This document shows, in pieces, positions 61,701 to 64,000 of a stretch of DNA of 64,000 nucleotides. Every line of letters begins with the position of its first letter. Position 1 is the first letter of the stretch. The DNA is taken from positions 9,616,927 to 9,680,926 of the forward strand of contig WMCF01000018.1 in assembly GCA_009792885.1 (NCBI GenBank), read 5' to 3'. The position numbers and the translations under genes are program-made. Source of the DNA: Eremophila alpestris peregrina. Lineage: Eukaryota; Chordata; Aves; Passeriformes; Alaudidae. The notes below the pieces were generated by a model that saw only the letters and a list, made by a program, of their open reading frames with translations, was not told the origin of the DNA and searched no databases.

Positions 61701-64000
61701 GTCAATAAAACCCTTTCACAGCTGTTCCAACATCTCATGCAGCAGGAGGCTGACAGACAGGTTTCTGCTGTCCACATCACGCTTGGCTCACCTAGAAAAC
61801 TTGAGAGCTGCCTTTTCCATGTCCTAGTGATAAAGAGGTTACTCAGAGTCTGGAACAGCTCTGTTCCAACCTGAAGCAGAATATCTTGTCACCTATTCCT
61901 GATAACACTTTCCCTTATCTCTCACAATACTCAAATTAATGAGGGAGATAAGGTCATTACTGCACGGTGTAAAAGCCTTCTTTTCCTGTTGTACAGTTTG
62001 ATTAGAACACATTCTTGGTTTCAGTTTTGAATTGGTTTTGCTTTTGGTTGGGTTTGTTTTTCCCCTTACAGGTCCCTTCAGACAGGGTGATAATTTTTGC
62101 AAATCGTAGCTTATAAATACATAATGTGCAATTCATAAATAATAAATTATTATTAGAATTCCATTTGAAAATGCAGCTGAAATTTGCTCATTTTTAGGAA
62201 TTTAATGCAATTAAATTTTTAACAATTTAATGAAGATAAATGGATGGCAAAAATGGGAATTGAAGTGTTTGGAAGTTTCTAGGAACTCTTAATTTCGAGG
62301 GCCTTTTTCCTCCTTAGTCCCTGCTTAGCAGAGAGATGGGAGAGCTCAGCCCCCAGATACATTAAACACAACACTCAGAGTTCTTTGGGTTTGTGTAGGG
62401 TTGTGTATGAGAGCCCTCAGACCTTTACACCTCTGCTGTAAACCTTTCTCAGGTGTTTTTATTCTGGTGTGACTTTGAACTTGGTACAGAACAAAGGGTC
62501 CCAGCATGGTGTGAAGCTGTAACACAGCTCTCCTCCCTGCATTGACACTGCCTGCTCCAGACACAACAGGACAAAGTTCAGCAGCTTGTTGAAGGCTGAA
62601 CTGGACTGTTCTGATATGATTTTCTTTATCTTATCACAAGTCCCCCAATGAGCTGGGGAGTCCAGGCTGCTTCTTGGTCTCTGGTTTCTTGGCTCAGGCT
62701 CTGTCTTCAGGCTGCATGAATCAGTTTGCAGTTTTCTGGCTACTGTTTTCTAATTATCTGCCTATTTTTTCCTCTGGTCATTTTTATCTGTAACTATATG
62801 GTAGGGATATTTTAATTCCCAAAACTCTGACTTGCCTTAATCCATCTCAGAATAAGACATTTCTCTCTCCCATTTTCCCAGTTCTGTCTCTAAACATAGC
62901 CACAGAAATTTTGATTGCTGTGTCTACTTACCCTGGCCATTTCAAGCTCCCTGCCTCCTCATTTTCTATGCCCAAAGTCACATTAAACTTGTTTGCTGTT
63001 CCCCTCTTACAACTTCTACATCCTCAAAATGATAAATGGATATTAATTAGCAATTGCAGCTTCACAGGGATAGTCAGAGCCATGGTCAGCACCAGCAGCC
63101 TGAAGCAGTGGGTTGTAAACTTGGCCCATGACATTTATTGAATCTCTCTGATTTGAGAAATGTCCAAATCCCAGTTTAAGACCATGACAGACAGTTTGTC
63201 CAGACTTAAGTGAGGCTGGTGGGTGCATGTCAAATGCCAGCCTGGGACTACTGCAAAATAAAAATCATTTTCATTTATTTAGTTCCAGTTTTATTTCCCA
63301 TGATGTGTGGCAAGTGGCTCATTTCTTCTGAAAGGCCTGTCTTTGGCACTTACTTTCCAGCTAACCTTACAAGATTGCATCTGAAAAATCAATTTTAGAA
63401 GAGCTGAAATACACTTCTATTACATATTAACATGTGTCCTTGTAAAGAAAGGCCATGATCTGAGTATGCAAAAGCTAATAATTGACCAACTTGTGGTGCC
63501 ATACTATTTGTTCTATTTATTTTCTTAGCAGAAAGCATGCAAACCCTTTGCAGGGACACTAAAAAAAATCTGCAGAATACCCACACCAAGTTTAAATAAG
63601 CACATTTTAAATGTTGAGCAATGATTATCAGTATATCACCAAGGCTGCAAAACTCTTCTAACAAAAGAGAAAATTTAGATTTTATAGTTTAATAGTAGTG
63701 CATGAAAAATTGGTTTACTTTGGCTCATTGTGAAACTTAAAAAAAACCAAAACAGCTCTAGATCTAATGTGATAAAGGCCCATGAAATGACAGGTTTGTG
63801 GTTTTGTGTTACAAGAGACAAGTTCAGCACATTTGACTTCAGGAAGTTTCTGAGGGCTCCACGAGGTGTCCAGCATTTACTCAGTGTGTCTGATGCCTTG
63901 GGGGCAGGAGCTGGGTGTTCCTCTGGTCCAGGGGGGTTTTTAAGGTGCCTCACTGTCCCTCTGTGGTTGCCAGAAACTGATGCCTTGGGAAGGCTGAGCT
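58791..64000. other. Intergenic sequence (distal, part 2)
   Basis: No supported gene. It holds a short A run near 58,979-58,988, a (CA)n stretch near 59,013-59,022, a T11 run at 60,928-60,938, the inverted-repeat cluster at 61,132-61,281 and an AT-rich palindromic stretch near 62,140-62,157. A 194-codon open frame at 59,955-60,539 has no recognisable motif. Confidence 0.6.
61180..61281. repeat. Perfect 25-bp inverted repeat with 52-bp AT-rich loop
   Basis: The left arm is 61180-61204 and the right arm 61257-61281; they are exact reverse complements over 25 bases (core GGTGAGATTCTC versus GAGAATCTCACC). The loop is almost only A and T. Just outside, a second inverted pair (AGATATCCTATA at 61139-61150, TATAGGATATCT at 61218-61229) interleaves with the first, and AGGATATCCT at 61161-61170 is itself a palindrome. 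No element family is recognised. Confidence 0.85.

Noticed and set aside
44750..64000. PRKAG2 exons, expected from mammalian gene order upstream of GALNT11
   Set aside because: I looked on the plus strand for the conserved CBS-domain and N-terminal blocks and saw none. The gene may lie beyond the window; nothing here supports it.
1..64000. tRNA, rRNA, snoRNA, CRISPR arrays or bacterial-type operons
   Set aside because: No cloverleaf boxes, regularly spaced direct repeats or operon-like coding density were seen. The sequence is plainly eukaryotic nuclear DNA.

Overview
The window is vertebrate nuclear DNA, most likely avian. Its one protein-coding gene is split into short exons with canonical GT/AG introns. 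The background is CpG-poor and punctuated by fragments of CR1 retrotransposons, the dominant bird LINE, and by LTR elements that look avian. I cannot name the species from the sequence alone.

Positions 1 to about 44,700 hold one gene on the minus strand, read right to left. It is the orthologue of GALNT11, a Golgi polypeptide N-acetylgalactosaminyltransferase that starts mucin-type O-glycosylation. I located its CpG-island promoter, a non-coding exon 1 and ten coding exons (2 to 11). All junctions keep frame and the exons encode 565 residues in a row. The last coding exon, expected to add about 43 residues of the C-terminal lectin domain, is not in the window and must lie to the left of position 1. 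The coding part runs from 28,885 to 1,505 and intron 1 alone is about 15.6 kb. The protein has an N-terminal membrane anchor, a stem, a catalytic domain with the DSH metal-binding and WGGEN motifs, and the first two thirds of a ricin-type lectin domain.

The introns hold CR1 fragments, a solo LTR only about 84 bp from the exon 6 splice donor, simple repeats and A/T runs. The promoter island at roughly 43.8 to 44.75 kb is flanked on both sides by CR1 3'-end fragments. The leader assembled from exons 1 and 2 carries several upstream start codons, including a 43-codon upstream ORF that ends exactly across the exon 1/exon 2 junction.

Positions 44,750 to 64,000 appear to be intergenic sequence upstream of GALNT11. 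I found CR1 fragments, an LTR-like block, homopolymer runs and a striking AT-rich inverted-repeat cluster at 61.13 to 61.28 kb, but no exon I can support. I did not see a convincing new multi-gene system. The points most worth a second look are the leader uORFs, the LTR beside exon 6, and the inverted-repeat cluster.
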